The position numbers were made by a program, and so were the translations under genes. 64,000 nucleotides of DNA from Bacteroidia bacterium (lineage in GTDB: Bacteria > Bacteroidota > Bacteroidia > Bacteroidales > GWA2-32-17), in contig JACREQ010000040.1 of assembly GCA_016218155.1 (NCBI GenBank), positions 1 through 64,000 on the forward strand. The letters are read 5' to 3'. Positions 55,403 to 63,620 of the stretch are shown in pieces. Positions within the stretch are counted from its first letter, which is position 1, and the number at the start of each line of letters is the position of its first letter. The notes beneath the pieces are model-generated. The model did not search any database. It had not been told where the DNA came from and saw nothing but the letters and a program-made list of their open reading frames with translations.

Positions 55403-57493
55403 ATGATAAATCAAATGAGATCGTCAACATTACAGACCTTAGGATTAGGTTCTGTATTTGAAATATTTCAGAACGGAAAATTACCTGTAACAGCAGAAGA
55501 ATTGGTAGAACAAATTTTTGGGAAAGCTGATAACAGAGGAGCATTAGTTATATCTGGGGCAAACGGAATAGTTGGCGCAGGAAAGACAATGCAATTAGGG
55601 TCAAGACTTGAGCCTTTCGGTATTCCAATCGTAGCCCTTGATTTTCCAGGTGTTTCGGATGGTATTGCAAAACAATATCCAGGATTAGTAAAAGCATTTG
55701 GTAAAGGAAATGCCAATAAAGTAATGGGTAACATTATAAAATATTCATATGATGGAAAAACTCTTCCTAAAGGATTAGCTGCTCACAATCCAAAATTCTT
55801 ACTCGAAGCTATTCCAGAAATACTTGATATTAAAAAAGAACATTATAAAACATTCAGAGAAAATTTTCCGGATATTGATATCTGGTCTGTTACATCAGGA
55901 TTCCCAAGTTCTCAATTAGGTGTTGGAATTGCTCACCCTGCATTTCCTCACGAAGTAAATAAAATTTGGGAAATTGTTGAACCAACTCCATCAGCTAGCT
56001 CAAAACTACTATGGGCATTAGGTTTAATCCCTATGCAGGTTAGCGATAACTGGGCATTTGTGCTCGATGTTTTATTCTGCGGACTTACTCTTGCAGGATC
56101 AAGATTTAATGAGGCTACCAATATGCCTTTCTGGAAAACAGATAAATATATTCGAAAATATTACGGACCAAATCCATTCAGAGCACATGATGCAATTGGT
56201 GCTGCCGGCGCAAATTTCTTAACCTGGTCTTGTTTACATCATTTAAGTCAGCATTACGGTGAATTGTTTACACCTACCGATATTTTAAATGAGAAGAAAG
56301 ATAGCGGAATGAACTGGTATCCACTAGATCATTTCAGACCAATGGTTGATTGGTCGATGAATGAAGAGGAAACTGCTGAATTTAATGCATGGATACTTGG
56401 TCCTCTTTTCCAAATGACAAGTATGATGTTACACGAAAACCGTTCACATCTTTCGCAAATGAATTTAATTGGTGAATTATGTGCACAATTCAGTAAAGGA
56501 GTTCTTGCTGTTACCCGTAACTTAGGTGCTGACGCTGTAAGGAATATTGTTAGCGATTACCATAAACTTCATCCGGCAGCCGCAAAACAAGCATGGTATC
56601 CTGAGGTATTTGATAAAATTGATTCACCTGAATGGCAACAATTATATGTTAATGCAGAGCATGATGGAAAGGTAGGAGTTATTTCAATTAACCGTGAAAG
56701 CTATAACCATGATGTAAATGCCGAACTTAACAGAGCTATCGATTGGTTAAAATCTAACAAAATAGAAAATGTAATAATTACCGGCGATTTCCATATTGCA
56801 ACTCAAATGGTTGGTGCCGATACTACTGAATTTTTTCCAGCAATTGAAAATGCAAATATTGGCATTGAACTTAGCAAAGCATGGTCAATTACTGCACGTC
56901 GTTTAAATTCTGACTTTAAAACTTCTGTAGGTTTTATAAATGGCAAACGTTGTTTAGGTGGATTCCTTGAACTAATGGTACATTGCCATTATTTAATTGC
57001 CGAAGAAAATTCATCACTTGGAATGCCGGAAGTTACACTTCCTGTAATTCCTGGAATGGAAGGTTGTCATTGGCCTTTAAGAAAAATGAATTCTGCTAAC
57101 TATAAAGATTTTCTACATTTTATTTTATCCGGAAAATCAGTAAAAGCAAAAGATTCTGTAGGCTGGTTAACTGACTATGCTGGTAACATGGAACAATCTA
57201 TAAAAATGGCATGGAAATTAGCTTCAGGCACAGATCATGGTTTGAAAAAACGTGAACTAAACGAAAAGAGTATTTCTGATATTCCAACTGAAGTTTCCGG
57301 ACTTGCAAATACCGAAGATGAAACAATTACTGAAGCACGCAAAGCTATAATGGCTTGTATTCAGAATTCTTGCAAAGCAACTTTAGCTGATGCAATTTCT
57401 GTACAAGCAAAACACTCTGGTGATTTTATGACTACTAAACTTTGTAAAAAAGGTGTAGTTGGCTCTGCTTATACAAAGACGTGGAAAGTGTAA
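55403..57493 (+). CDS. Fused 3-hydroxyacyl-CoA dehydrogenase/enoyl-CoA hydratase (dehydrogenase first)
   Basis: The 696-residue protein has an N-terminal divergent 3-hydroxyacyl-CoA dehydrogenase (about 1-410) with a nucleotide-binding variant ISGANGIVGAG and GIAHPAFPHEVNKIWEIVEP around the catalytic His-Glu pair. A crotonase domain follows (about 415-640) with CLGGFLELMVHCHYLIA and SLGMPEVTLPVIPG, keeping both catalytic glutamates. The order dehydrogenase-then-hydratase is the reverse of FadB and resembles FadN. It probably oxidises 3-hydroxypimelyl-CoA for the thiolase encoded just upstream. The last gene of the operon, it ends 12 bases before a large inverted repeat. Confidence 0.8.
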   Translation: MINQMRSSTLQTLGLGSVFEIFQNGKLPVTAEELVEQIFGKADNRGALVISGANGIVGAGKTMQLGSRLEPFGIPIVALDFPGVSDGIAKQYPGLVKAFGKGNANKVMGNIIKYSYDGKTLPKGLAAHNPKFLLEAIPEILDIKKEHYKTFRENFPDIDIWSVTSGFPSSQLGVGIAHPAFPHEVNKIWEIVEPTPSASSKLLWALGLIPMQVSDNWAFVLDVLFCGLTLAGSRFNEATNMPFWKTDKYIRKYYGPNPFRAHDAIGAAGANFLTWSCLHHLSQHYGELFTPTDILNEKKDSGMNWYPLDHFRPMVDWSMNEEETAEFNAWILGPLFQMTSMMLHENRSHLSQMNLIGELCAQFSKGVLAVTRNLGADAVRNIVSDYHKLHPAAAKQAWYPEVFDKIDSPEWQQLYVNAEHDGKVGVISINRESYNHDVNAELNRAIDWLKSNKIENVIITGDFHIATQMVGADTTEFFPAIENANIGIELSKAWSITARRLNSDFKTSVGFINGKRCLGGFLELMVHCHYLIAEENSSLGMPEVTLPVIPGMEGCHWPLRKMNSANYKDFLHFILSGKSVKAKDSVGWLTDYAGNMEQSIKMAWKLASGTDHGLKKRELNEKSISDIPTEVSGLANTEDETITEARKAIMACIQNSCKATLADAISVQAKHSGDFMTTKLCKKGVVGSAYTKTWKV

Positions 57494-57505
57494 AATAAAA
57501 ACTTC

Positions 57506-57588
57506 GTCATCCTGAGGCACTCGAAGGATGATAAAGTTTTTATCCCATAAACTTATAAATAGTCGCCCTTCGAGCACCTCAGGGTGAC
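57506..57588. repeat. Large inverted repeat after the operon, likely acting as terminator
   Basis: Arms 57506-57531 (GTCATCCTGAGGCACTCGAA...) and 57563-57588 (...CGAGCACCTCAGGGTGAC) are diverged inverted copies, 31 bases apart, with a T run directly after. It is a member of the GTCAT repeat family. The rest of the 289-base spacer up to 57782 is AT-rich with nothing recognisable. Confidence 0.7.
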
Positions 57589-57782
57589 TATTTTTTTAGT
57601 TCTAGTTAATTATTTCAGCAAAGCTAAATCCCGAATAAACTTTATTCTAAATTTTTCAATAAAAAATATAAATTTGCTATTCCAATTTAGAGTAGCAAAA
57701 TAATATCTTTCTATTTTACCATGCATGTTATTTAAAATAATCTTATTTTTGAAGTAAATAAAATCACTTAATATAAATTCTT

Positions 57783-58049
57783 ATGAACCTAACAGAAAAA
57801 GAATTAAACGAATTAGCCGAAAAAATTATTGAAGCTTGTTTTGATATTTGCATGGAAAAAGAACCAACACTTATTTCCGGTGAAGTATTTAAAAGAGTTT
57901 TTAAACATGATAAACGTGCTGAGATAATGTCAGTATTTAAAGATTTTATCATGAAATCAGAATTTGAATTAACAAATTCAGATAAATGGAAAGAAAAAGT
58001 TGATTTAAAGTTTAAAATAGTAGAATTGTATCTATCTACCCCAAAATAA
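57783..58049 (+). CDS. Small acidic helical protein, unknown
   Basis: This 88-residue protein is predicted to be all helical and soluble, with two cysteines (ACFDICMEKEP) and charged helices. No family is recognised. Its stop is 2 bases before the start of the rubredoxin-headed membrane protein gene, so they are co-transcribed and likely work together. Conserved spacing with that neighbour is the main support for its being real. Confidence 0.6.
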   Translation: MNLTEKELNELAEKIIEACFDICMEKEPTLISGEVFKRVFKHDKRAEIMSVFKDFIMKSEFELTNSDKWKEKVDLKFKIVELYLSTPK

Positions 58050-58051
58050 TT

Positions 58052-58660
58052 ATGAAAGAGCTTGTAAGATGTCGGCCTTGCGGTTTTGTAATTGAAGCCG
58101 ATAAGCTTGGCGATGTTTGTCCAGCTTGCGGATTACCCAGAAAAGTTTTTGAACCTTACAGAGAAAAAGTTTCAAGAAACAGGTTAATGCTTTTGGGTAT
58201 TGACATGCATCCAATTGCAATTCATTTATCTCAAACATTTGTAATTCTAATTCCTGTTTTAATCTTTTTCATAAAAGTCTTTCCCCATTTTTATTTCGAA
58301 ATGTTTTCTAATGTGTTACAGTTCTCAATTATTGTTTTTCCTTTTACGCTTGTAATTGCAATTATAACAGGAATAGTAGATGGTTTAACAAGATTTAAAT
58401 CTTTAAAACCACCACTATTAAGAATTAAAATTATTTTTTCTGCCATAATTTTTGTGCTTGCATTTGCTATGTTATTTTATGCAAAGTATGACAATTTTGG
58501 AATTATCACTATTTTATTAAGTTTAGCCTCTTTGGCATGTGCTGTAAGGTTAGGCTTATGGGGAAAGAAATTAATTGATGTTATACTTCCTGGAACATAT
58601 CCACAAAAGAAAGGAAGTAGAATAAAAGAAAAGGAAGCTGAAGAAAAAGTTAAAGTTTAG
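58052..58660 (+). CDS. Membrane protein with N-terminal rubredoxin-like metal site
   Basis: The 202-residue protein begins with a rubredoxin-like knuckle pair, Cys7-Cys10 (CRPCGFVIEAD) and Cys23-Cys26 (CPACGLPRKVF), able to bind iron or zinc. About four membrane helices follow (residues about 58-76, 84-110, 125-143 and 148-168) and a charged tail. HPIAIHLSQ before the first helix has two histidines and resembles membrane haem-binding DUF2231-like proteins. It may pass electrons between cytosolic carriers and the membrane. Being near the benzoyl-CoA operon it could matter for ferredoxin-level electron flow, but this is conjecture. Confidence 0.72.
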   Translation: MKELVRCRPCGFVIEADKLGDVCPACGLPRKVFEPYREKVSRNRLMLLGIDMHPIAIHLSQTFVILIPVLIFFIKVFPHFYFEMFSNVLQFSIIVFPFTLVIAIITGIVDGLTRFKSLKPPLLRIKIIFSAIIFVLAFAMLFYAKYDNFGIITILLSLASLACAVRLGLWGKKLIDVILPGTYPQKKGSRIKEKEAEEKVKV

Positions 58661-58759
58661 AATTTAATAACAACGTATAGATATTATCAAAATAGAATCT
58701 ACTTCCTATTTAACTTTGGTGAAATATTCAATTAATAATTCGTAACAAATTCTTCACTT

Positions 58760-58775
58760 CTCCGCCGCGGCGGAG
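58760..58775. repeat. Perfect GC-rich palindrome (CTCCGCCGCGGCGGAG)
   Basis: The 16-base perfect palindrome stands out in an AT-rich spacer of 155 bases before aspartase. A shorter variant is at 51932-51945. Confidence 0.7.
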
Positions 58776-58815
58776 GACATAATGACAAAAGAAGTTACTA
58801 TTCAAATAAACTACA

Positions 58816-60225
58816 ATGCAAACAACAAGAAAAGAACACGATTTTTTAGGAGAATTAGATATTCCTGATAATGTTTATTATGGAATTCAAACCTTCAGAG
58901 CTTTAGAAAATTTCAATATAACTGGAATTCAACTTTCCAAACAACCAACTTTTATTAAAGCTCTAGGTTATGTTAAAAAAGCTGCTGCTCTTGCAAATAA
59001 AGATTGTGGAGTGTTGGATGATAAAACTACTGAAGCAATTTGTTATGGTTGCGATCAACTAATTGCAGGAAATTATCATGAACAATTTGTTACAGATTTA
59101 ATCCAAGGTGGTGCTGGAACATCGTGCAATATGAATGCTAATGAAGTCATTGCAAATCTTGGTTTAGAATTTCTTGGTCACAAAAAAGGTGATTACCAAT
59201 TTTTACACCCTAACAATCATGTAAATTGTTCGCAATCCACAAATGACGCTTACCCTACAGCGTTCAGAATTGCGTTATATTTTAAGTTAAACAGGTATAT
59301 TGAAGTTCTTTCATTACTTGAGGATGCTTTCAGAAAGAAAGGGAAAGAATTTAAAAAAGTATTAAAAATGGGTAGAACCCAATTACAAGATGCTGTACCA
59401 ATGACTTTAGGTCAGGAATTTCATGCATATGCAACTACTATAGGAGAAGATATTCACAGACTAAGAGAAGCACAACATTTAATTTTAGAGGTCAATATGG
59501 GTGCTACAGCTATTGGCACAATGGTAAACGCACCAAAAGGATATGCGGAAATTTGTGTAAAACACCTTGCAAAAGAAAGTGGAGTTCCAGTTAAATTAGC
59601 ACCAGATTTAATTGAAGCTACAGGCGATACAGGAGCATATGTTCAAATTATGGGAACATTAAAACGTTCTGCAATAAAAATATCTAAAATTTGTAACGAT
59701 TTACGTTTATTGAGTTCTGGTCCAAGAACAGGGTTCCATGAAATAAACCTACCACCACGTCAACCTGGTTCATCTATTATGCCAGGAAAAGTAAATCCGG
59801 TTATTCCTGAGGTAGTAAATCAAACATGTTTTTATGTAATTGGTCAGGACTTAACTGTTACTATGGCAGCTGAAGCTGGACAATTACAGTTAAATGTTAT
59901 GGAACCGGTAATTGCTTTTGCAATGTTTACTTCAATACAGTATTTAAAAAATGCAATCATTACTTTAATTGAGAAATGCATAAATGGTATAACCGCAAAT
60001 GCAGATGCAACATACAAAATGGTAATGAACAGTATTGGAATTGTAACACAATTAAGTCCAATTTTAGGTTACGAAGAAAGCTCAAGTGTTGCAGGTGAAG
60101 CACTAAAAACTGGAAAGAGTGTTCATGAAATTGTTGTTATTGAGAGAAAACTTATAACACAAGACAAGTGGAATGAGATTTATTCAATTGAAAATTTAAT
60201 TAATCCTAAATTTATTAATAGTTAA
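58816..60225 (+). CDS. aspA: Aspartate ammonia-lyase
   Basis: The 469-residue enzyme of the fumarase/aspartase superfamily has the catalytic loop GSSIMPGKVNPVIPE, TNDAYPTAFRIA, the upstream GGAGTSCNMNANEV and KMGRTQLQDAVPMTLGQEF. It deaminates aspartate to fumarate and ammonia. Aspartase is favoured over fumarase by MNANEV and by the KVNPVIPEVVNQ tail. The gene stands alone and would feed fumarate to anaerobic respiration or succinate formation. Confidence 0.92.
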   Translation: MQTTRKEHDFLGELDIPDNVYYGIQTFRALENFNITGIQLSKQPTFIKALGYVKKAAALANKDCGVLDDKTTEAICYGCDQLIAGNYHEQFVTDLIQGGAGTSCNMNANEVIANLGLEFLGHKKGDYQFLHPNNHVNCSQSTNDAYPTAFRIALYFKLNRYIEVLSLLEDAFRKKGKEFKKVLKMGRTQLQDAVPMTLGQEFHAYATTIGEDIHRLREAQHLILEVNMGATAIGTMVNAPKGYAEICVKHLAKESGVPVKLAPDLIEATGDTGAYVQIMGTLKRSAIKISKICNDLRLLSSGPRTGFHEINLPPRQPGSSIMPGKVNPVIPEVVNQTCFYVIGQDLTVTMAAEAGQLQLNVMEPVIAFAMFTSIQYLKNAIITLIEKCINGITANADATYKMVMNSIGIVTQLSPILGYEESSSVAGEALKTGKSVHEIVVIERKLITQDKWNEIYSIENLINPKFINS

Positions 60226-60263
60226 ACATATTAAAGGCTGGATGACAAAAGGTAATTTAGTAT

Positions 60264-60342
60264 GTCATTCAGAGCGTAGCGAAGAAACTGGTTTGAATTT
60301 CTAACCAGATCCTTCATTACGTTACACTACATTCAGGATGAC
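60264..60342. repeat. GTCAT-type inverted repeat pair after aspA
   Basis: GTCATTCAGAGCGTAGCGAA (from 60264) and the inverted, diverged ...CATTCAGGATGAC (to 60342) meet through AACTGGTT and AACCAG. This fills much of the 254-base spacer between convergent aspA and the flavoprotein gene; the remainder is AT-rich with nothing seen. Confidence 0.7.
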
Positions 60343-60479
60343 AAACACCAATATTCGACTTATTTTATTAATGTTACTATTTATGACTCTGGTTTTATTT
60401 TAAGATACGAAAAATAATTATTTGTAATTTACCTTATTGCATTTTTTACAAAATATTAAAATTCAGAATAAAAGCAACA

Positions 60480-61748
60480 TTATAGATTTTTTTTACTAGA
60501 AACATATTTCGCAGCACTTTCTCCTGCAACATAACCTGTAGAGAATGCTATTTGCAAATTATAACCCCCGGTATCTGCATCTAAATCCAATATTTCACCT
60601 GCGATAAAAAGATTCTCAATTATTTTTGACTGCATTGTTTTTGAATCAACCTCATCAAGACTTACACCGCCGGAAGTAACCATTGCTTCGGCAAATGATC
60701 TGCTTCCAGAGATTTCTATTTTAAATTCTTTCAACCACAATCTTAATTTTTTTCTTTCAACTGCAGAGATATTATTGCTAATTTTATCAGGTAAAATTCC
60801 TGTAGCATTTATACATACAGGTATTAATTTTGGTGGCAAATACAATGAAATAAAATTAGAGAACAACTTTTTTCCATGAATACTCAATTGATTTAACAAA
60901 TAACCATCAATTTCATTTTCTGTAATATCAGCTAACAAATCAAATGCAAAAACAATATTTTTTCCTTTTTGTAAATCCTCAATAATATGTCGGCTTAATG
61001 AATGCACTAATGGACCAGTAATACCAAAATGAGTAAAAAGCATATCCCCTACTCTTTCAATTTTCTTTTTTCCATCAACCCATACAACTATTTTTGTTTT
61101 AGGCAAAGATAGACCTTGCAATTGTTGAGCAGTATTTCCTTTTGTTTCCAATGGAACTAATGCAGGACGAATCGGCGTTACTTTATGTCCTAAAGATTTA
61201 AACCATTTGTATCCATCACCACTGGAACCTGTAGCAGGATAAGAAGCTCCACCACAAGTAACAATTAAACTTCTTGAATAATATTTTTCATTGGATTCAC
61301 TAACAACATACTCAACACAATTATCTTTTTTAATTATATCAATAATATTTGAATTACAAATAATTTCAACACCCATTTCCTTATTCCATTCCAACAAAGC
61401 ATTAACTACATCAATTGCCTTACATGATTTGGTAAAAACAAATTCTTCATCCTCTACTACAGTTGGAACTCCATTTTTTTCGAGCAAACTAACAATATCT
61501 TTCGAAAAGAATTTCGAAAAAGAAGGTCGAACAAATTTGTTATCCGGTCCAATATGTTTTATAAACTCACCAAGTTGTGCTGTATTTGTAATATTACATC
61601 TTCCATTGCCGGTAATAGTAAGTTTTCTGCCGGGTCTGTTCATTTTTTCTAACAGCAGAACTTTTGTACCACATTCCGCAGCTCTGCCAGCAGCTAAAAG
61701 ACCTGCTGCACCTGCACCTACAACTATTACATCATAGTAATATGGCAT
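60480..61748 (-). CDS. HI0933-family NAD(P)/FAD-dependent flavoprotein
   Basis: The 422-residue protein starts with an FAD-binding VVGAGAAGLLAAGRAAE and LLLEKMNRPGRKLTITGNGRCN, and ends with LFIAGEILDLDADTGGYNLQ and FSTGYVAGE, the HI0933/YhiN (BaiN-like) pattern. Members are putative reductases of unsaturated or aromatic-type compounds; most are uncharacterised. It starts 29 bases after the glutaryl-CoA dehydrogenase stop on the same strand, so the two may share a transcript. Involvement in aromatic metabolism is possible but unproved. Confidence 0.88.
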   Translation of the reverse strand: MPYYYDVIVVGAGAAGLLAAGRAAECGTKVLLLEKMNRPGRKLTITGNGRCNITNTAQLGEFIKHIGPDNKFVRPSFSKFFSKDIVSLLEKNGVPTVVEDEEFVFTKSCKAIDVVNALLEWNKEMGVEIICNSNIIDIIKKDNCVEYVVSESNEKYYSRSLIVTCGGASYPATGSSGDGYKWFKSLGHKVTPIRPALVPLETKGNTAQQLQGLSLPKTKIVVWVDGKKKIERVGDMLFTHFGITGPLVHSLSRHIIEDLQKGKNIVFAFDLLADITENEIDGYLLNQLSIHGKKLFSNFISLYLPPKLIPVCINATGILPDKISNNISAVERKKLRLWLKEFKIEISGSRSFAEAMVTSGGVSLDEVDSKTMQSKIIENLFIAGEILDLDADTGGYNLQIAFSTGYVAGESAAKYVSSKKNL

Positions 61749-61777
61749 TTACAATTATGTTAGAAAAATATAACAAA

Positions 61778-62956
61778 TTACTTAAAAGCAGGAATTCCGG
61801 TAATATCGAGCCCAGTAATAAGTAAATGAACATCATGTGTACCTTCATAAGTAATTACAGATTCAAGATTTGCAGAGTGTCGCATAATTGGAAAATCATT
61901 AGTAATTCCCATTGCTCCGAACACCTGACGCATTTCTCTTGCAATATTTAATGCCATTGCAACATTGTTACGTTTAGCCATTGAAATCTGCCCTGGAGTT
62001 GATTTTCCTTCATTCCTAAGTTGTCCTAACCTTAAAACTAATAACTGAGCTTTCGTAATTTCAGTTAATGCTTCAGCAAATTTTTTCTGTTGTAATTGAA
62101 ATCCGGCTATTGGTTTTCCAAATTGTTTTCTTTCCAACGCATATCTAACAGCGGCATCATAACAATCCATTGCTGCACCAATAACACCCCAGGCAATACC
62201 ATATCTTGCTGAATTAAGGCATGACATTGGTCCTTTTAAACCTTTAACATTAGGAAAAACATTTTCTTTTGGTACAATAACATCATCAAATACTAGCTCT
62301 CCAGTAACTGAAGCGCGTAAAGATAATTTCCCATGAGTTTCCGGAGCAGTAAATCCTTTAGTTCCTTTTTCAACCAACATACCACGTATAATTCCCTCTT
62401 CATCTTTTGCCCAAACTACAGCAACATCAGCAACTGTAGAATTAGTTATCCACATTTTTGCTCCATTTAAAATATAATGATCGCCTTTATCTTTAACATT
62501 TGTTATCATACTTCCGGGATCGGAACCATGATTTGGTTCTGTTAATCCGAAACAACCAATAAATTCACCTGTAGCTAATTTTGGTAAAAATTTCTTCTTT
62601 TGCTCCTCGCTTCCAAAAGCGTAGATAGGGTACATAACTAAAGAAGTTTGAACAGATGCCATTGAACGAATGCCTGAATCACCTCGTTCTAATTCCTGCA
62701 TAATTATTCCATATGCAATATAATCTAAACCTGCACCACCATATTCAACCGGAATAAACGGACCAAACATTCCATTTTCGCCCATTTCTTTAATAAGATG
62801 AGATGGAAATTTAGATTTCTCAAAATATTCTTCAATATCTGGTTTAACTCTTCTATCAACCCATGCTCTAACAGATTCACGAATAAGTTTGTGTTCTTCT
62901 GAAAGCAATTCGTCCATTAAATAATAGTCGGGTGCATTATATTGTACTTCGCTCAT
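61778..62956 (-). CDS. gcdH: Glutaryl-CoA dehydrogenase
   Basis: The 392-residue acyl-CoA dehydrogenase follows the glutaryl-CoA type: MASVQTSLVMYPIYAFGSEE, GCFGLTEPNHGSDPGSM, and the catalytic base Glu371 in TYEGTHDVH. Arg97, which binds the substrate's free carboxylate, is present, as is Glu90 seven residues before it. Those positions correspond to residues conserved in decarboxylating enzymes, so the product should be crotonyl-CoA plus CO2. It would take the glutaryl-CoA made by the benzoyl-CoA pathway, although lysine or tryptophan breakdown also uses it. It is transcribed away from tRNA-Pro with the flavoprotein gene downstream. Confidence 0.9.
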   Translation of the reverse strand: MSEVQYNAPDYYLMDELLSEEHKLIRESVRAWVDRRVKPDIEEYFEKSKFPSHLIKEMGENGMFGPFIPVEYGGAGLDYIAYGIIMQELERGDSGIRSMASVQTSLVMYPIYAFGSEEQKKKFLPKLATGEFIGCFGLTEPNHGSDPGSMITNVKDKGDHYILNGAKMWITNSTVADVAVVWAKDEEGIIRGMLVEKGTKGFTAPETHGKLSLRASVTGELVFDDVIVPKENVFPNVKGLKGPMSCLNSARYGIAWGVIGAAMDCYDAAVRYALERKQFGKPIAGFQLQQKKFAEALTEITKAQLLVLRLGQLRNEGKSTPGQISMAKRNNVAMALNIAREMRQVFGAMGITNDFPIMRHSANLESVITYEGTHDVHLLITGLDITGIPAFK

Positions 62957-62991
62957 AATATTAGTTTGTTATTAAACATATTTTATTTTGT

Positions 62992-62999
62992 CAAATATA
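62992..62999 (-). promoter_or_regulatory. Candidate -7 box upstream of gcdH
   Basis: The minus strand reads TATATTTG, matching TAnnTTTG, 36 bases before the gcdH start. A -33 element at ideal spacing is not evident. Confidence 0.4.
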
Positions 63000-63050
63000 T
63001 ATTTTTTTCCGAATATTAATATGAACAATTTCATGTTTTTGGTATAAAGC

Positions 63051-63081
63051 AAAAAAAAAACGGCTAATGCCGTTTTTTTTT
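63051..63081 (-). terminator. Terminator after tRNA-Pro
   Basis: CGGC-TAAT-GCCG flanked by a run of ten A and a run of T forms a bidirectional stem directly after the tRNA on the minus strand. Confidence 0.85.
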
Positions 63082-63082
63082 G

Positions 63083-63156
63083 TCGGGGTAGCAAGACTCG
63101 AACTTGCGACCCTCTGCTCCCAAAGCAGATACGCTAGCCAACTGCGCTATACCCCG
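63083..63156 (-). tRNA. tRNA-Pro (anticodon TGG)
   Basis: On the minus strand: acceptor CGGGGTA with TACCCCG, D-arm GCGC/GCGT, anticodon stem TCTGC/GCAGA around TTTGGGA (anticodon TGG), T-arm GCAAG-TTCGAGT-CTTGC, discriminator A. CCA is not encoded. Confidence 0.96.
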
Positions 63157-63227
63157 AATAATTAATGAACGTTTTTAAATCTCTTTAAAAAGAGGTGCAA
63201 ATATACTAGAGATTTTTTAATTTACTA

Positions 63228-63620
63228 TTATAAATTAAAATTTTCTTCTTGAGGAATAAGTTGCTGATCTCTTTTGCTATAGCTACGATACATTCCTAAT
63301 AACATCTTTGAAGCCTTCTCATAACCATCATAAAAATCCATATAAGTCATTTCATCAATCCAACCAAGATCTCTTACAGTTTGTAAAATTGTGGCAGCCT
63401 CAAAAATGTTTCCTCTTGAAGATGTAAGAAAATCTTTTTTCTCGTCTGTATTCTTTCTGCCTGTACCTTCGGCTAAATTTAAAACACTACTTAAACTTGA
63501 TTTTTTCCAATAGTCTTTTAACAAAGAATCTATTTCGTTATTTGAGTTAAGAAACTGAATTACTTTATTGTTTTGTTCCTTTACTACCTGATATACATCC
63601 AACTTTTCGAAATCAAACAT
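63228..63620 (-). CDS. Four-helix bundle protein, second copy
   Basis: The 130-residue protein belongs to the same broad four-helix bundle family as 50622-51032 but is distant in sequence: FEKLDVYQVVKEQNNKVIQFL, SSLSSVLNLAEGTGRKNTDEK and FLTSSRGNIFEAATILQ. Function is unknown. It is a lone gene on the minus strand upstream of tRNA-Pro. Confidence 0.85.
   Translation of the reverse strand: MFDFEKLDVYQVVKEQNNKVIQFLNSNNEIDSLLKDYWKKSSLSSVLNLAEGTGRKNTDEKKDFLTSSRGNIFEAATILQTVRDLGWIDEMTYMDFYDGYEKASKMLLGMYRSYSKRDQQLIPQEENFNL

Noticed and set aside
61291-61737. 148-residue plus-strand frame opposite the flavoprotein
   Set aside because: It mirrors the FAD-binding region on the minus strand and is serine-rich with no motif.
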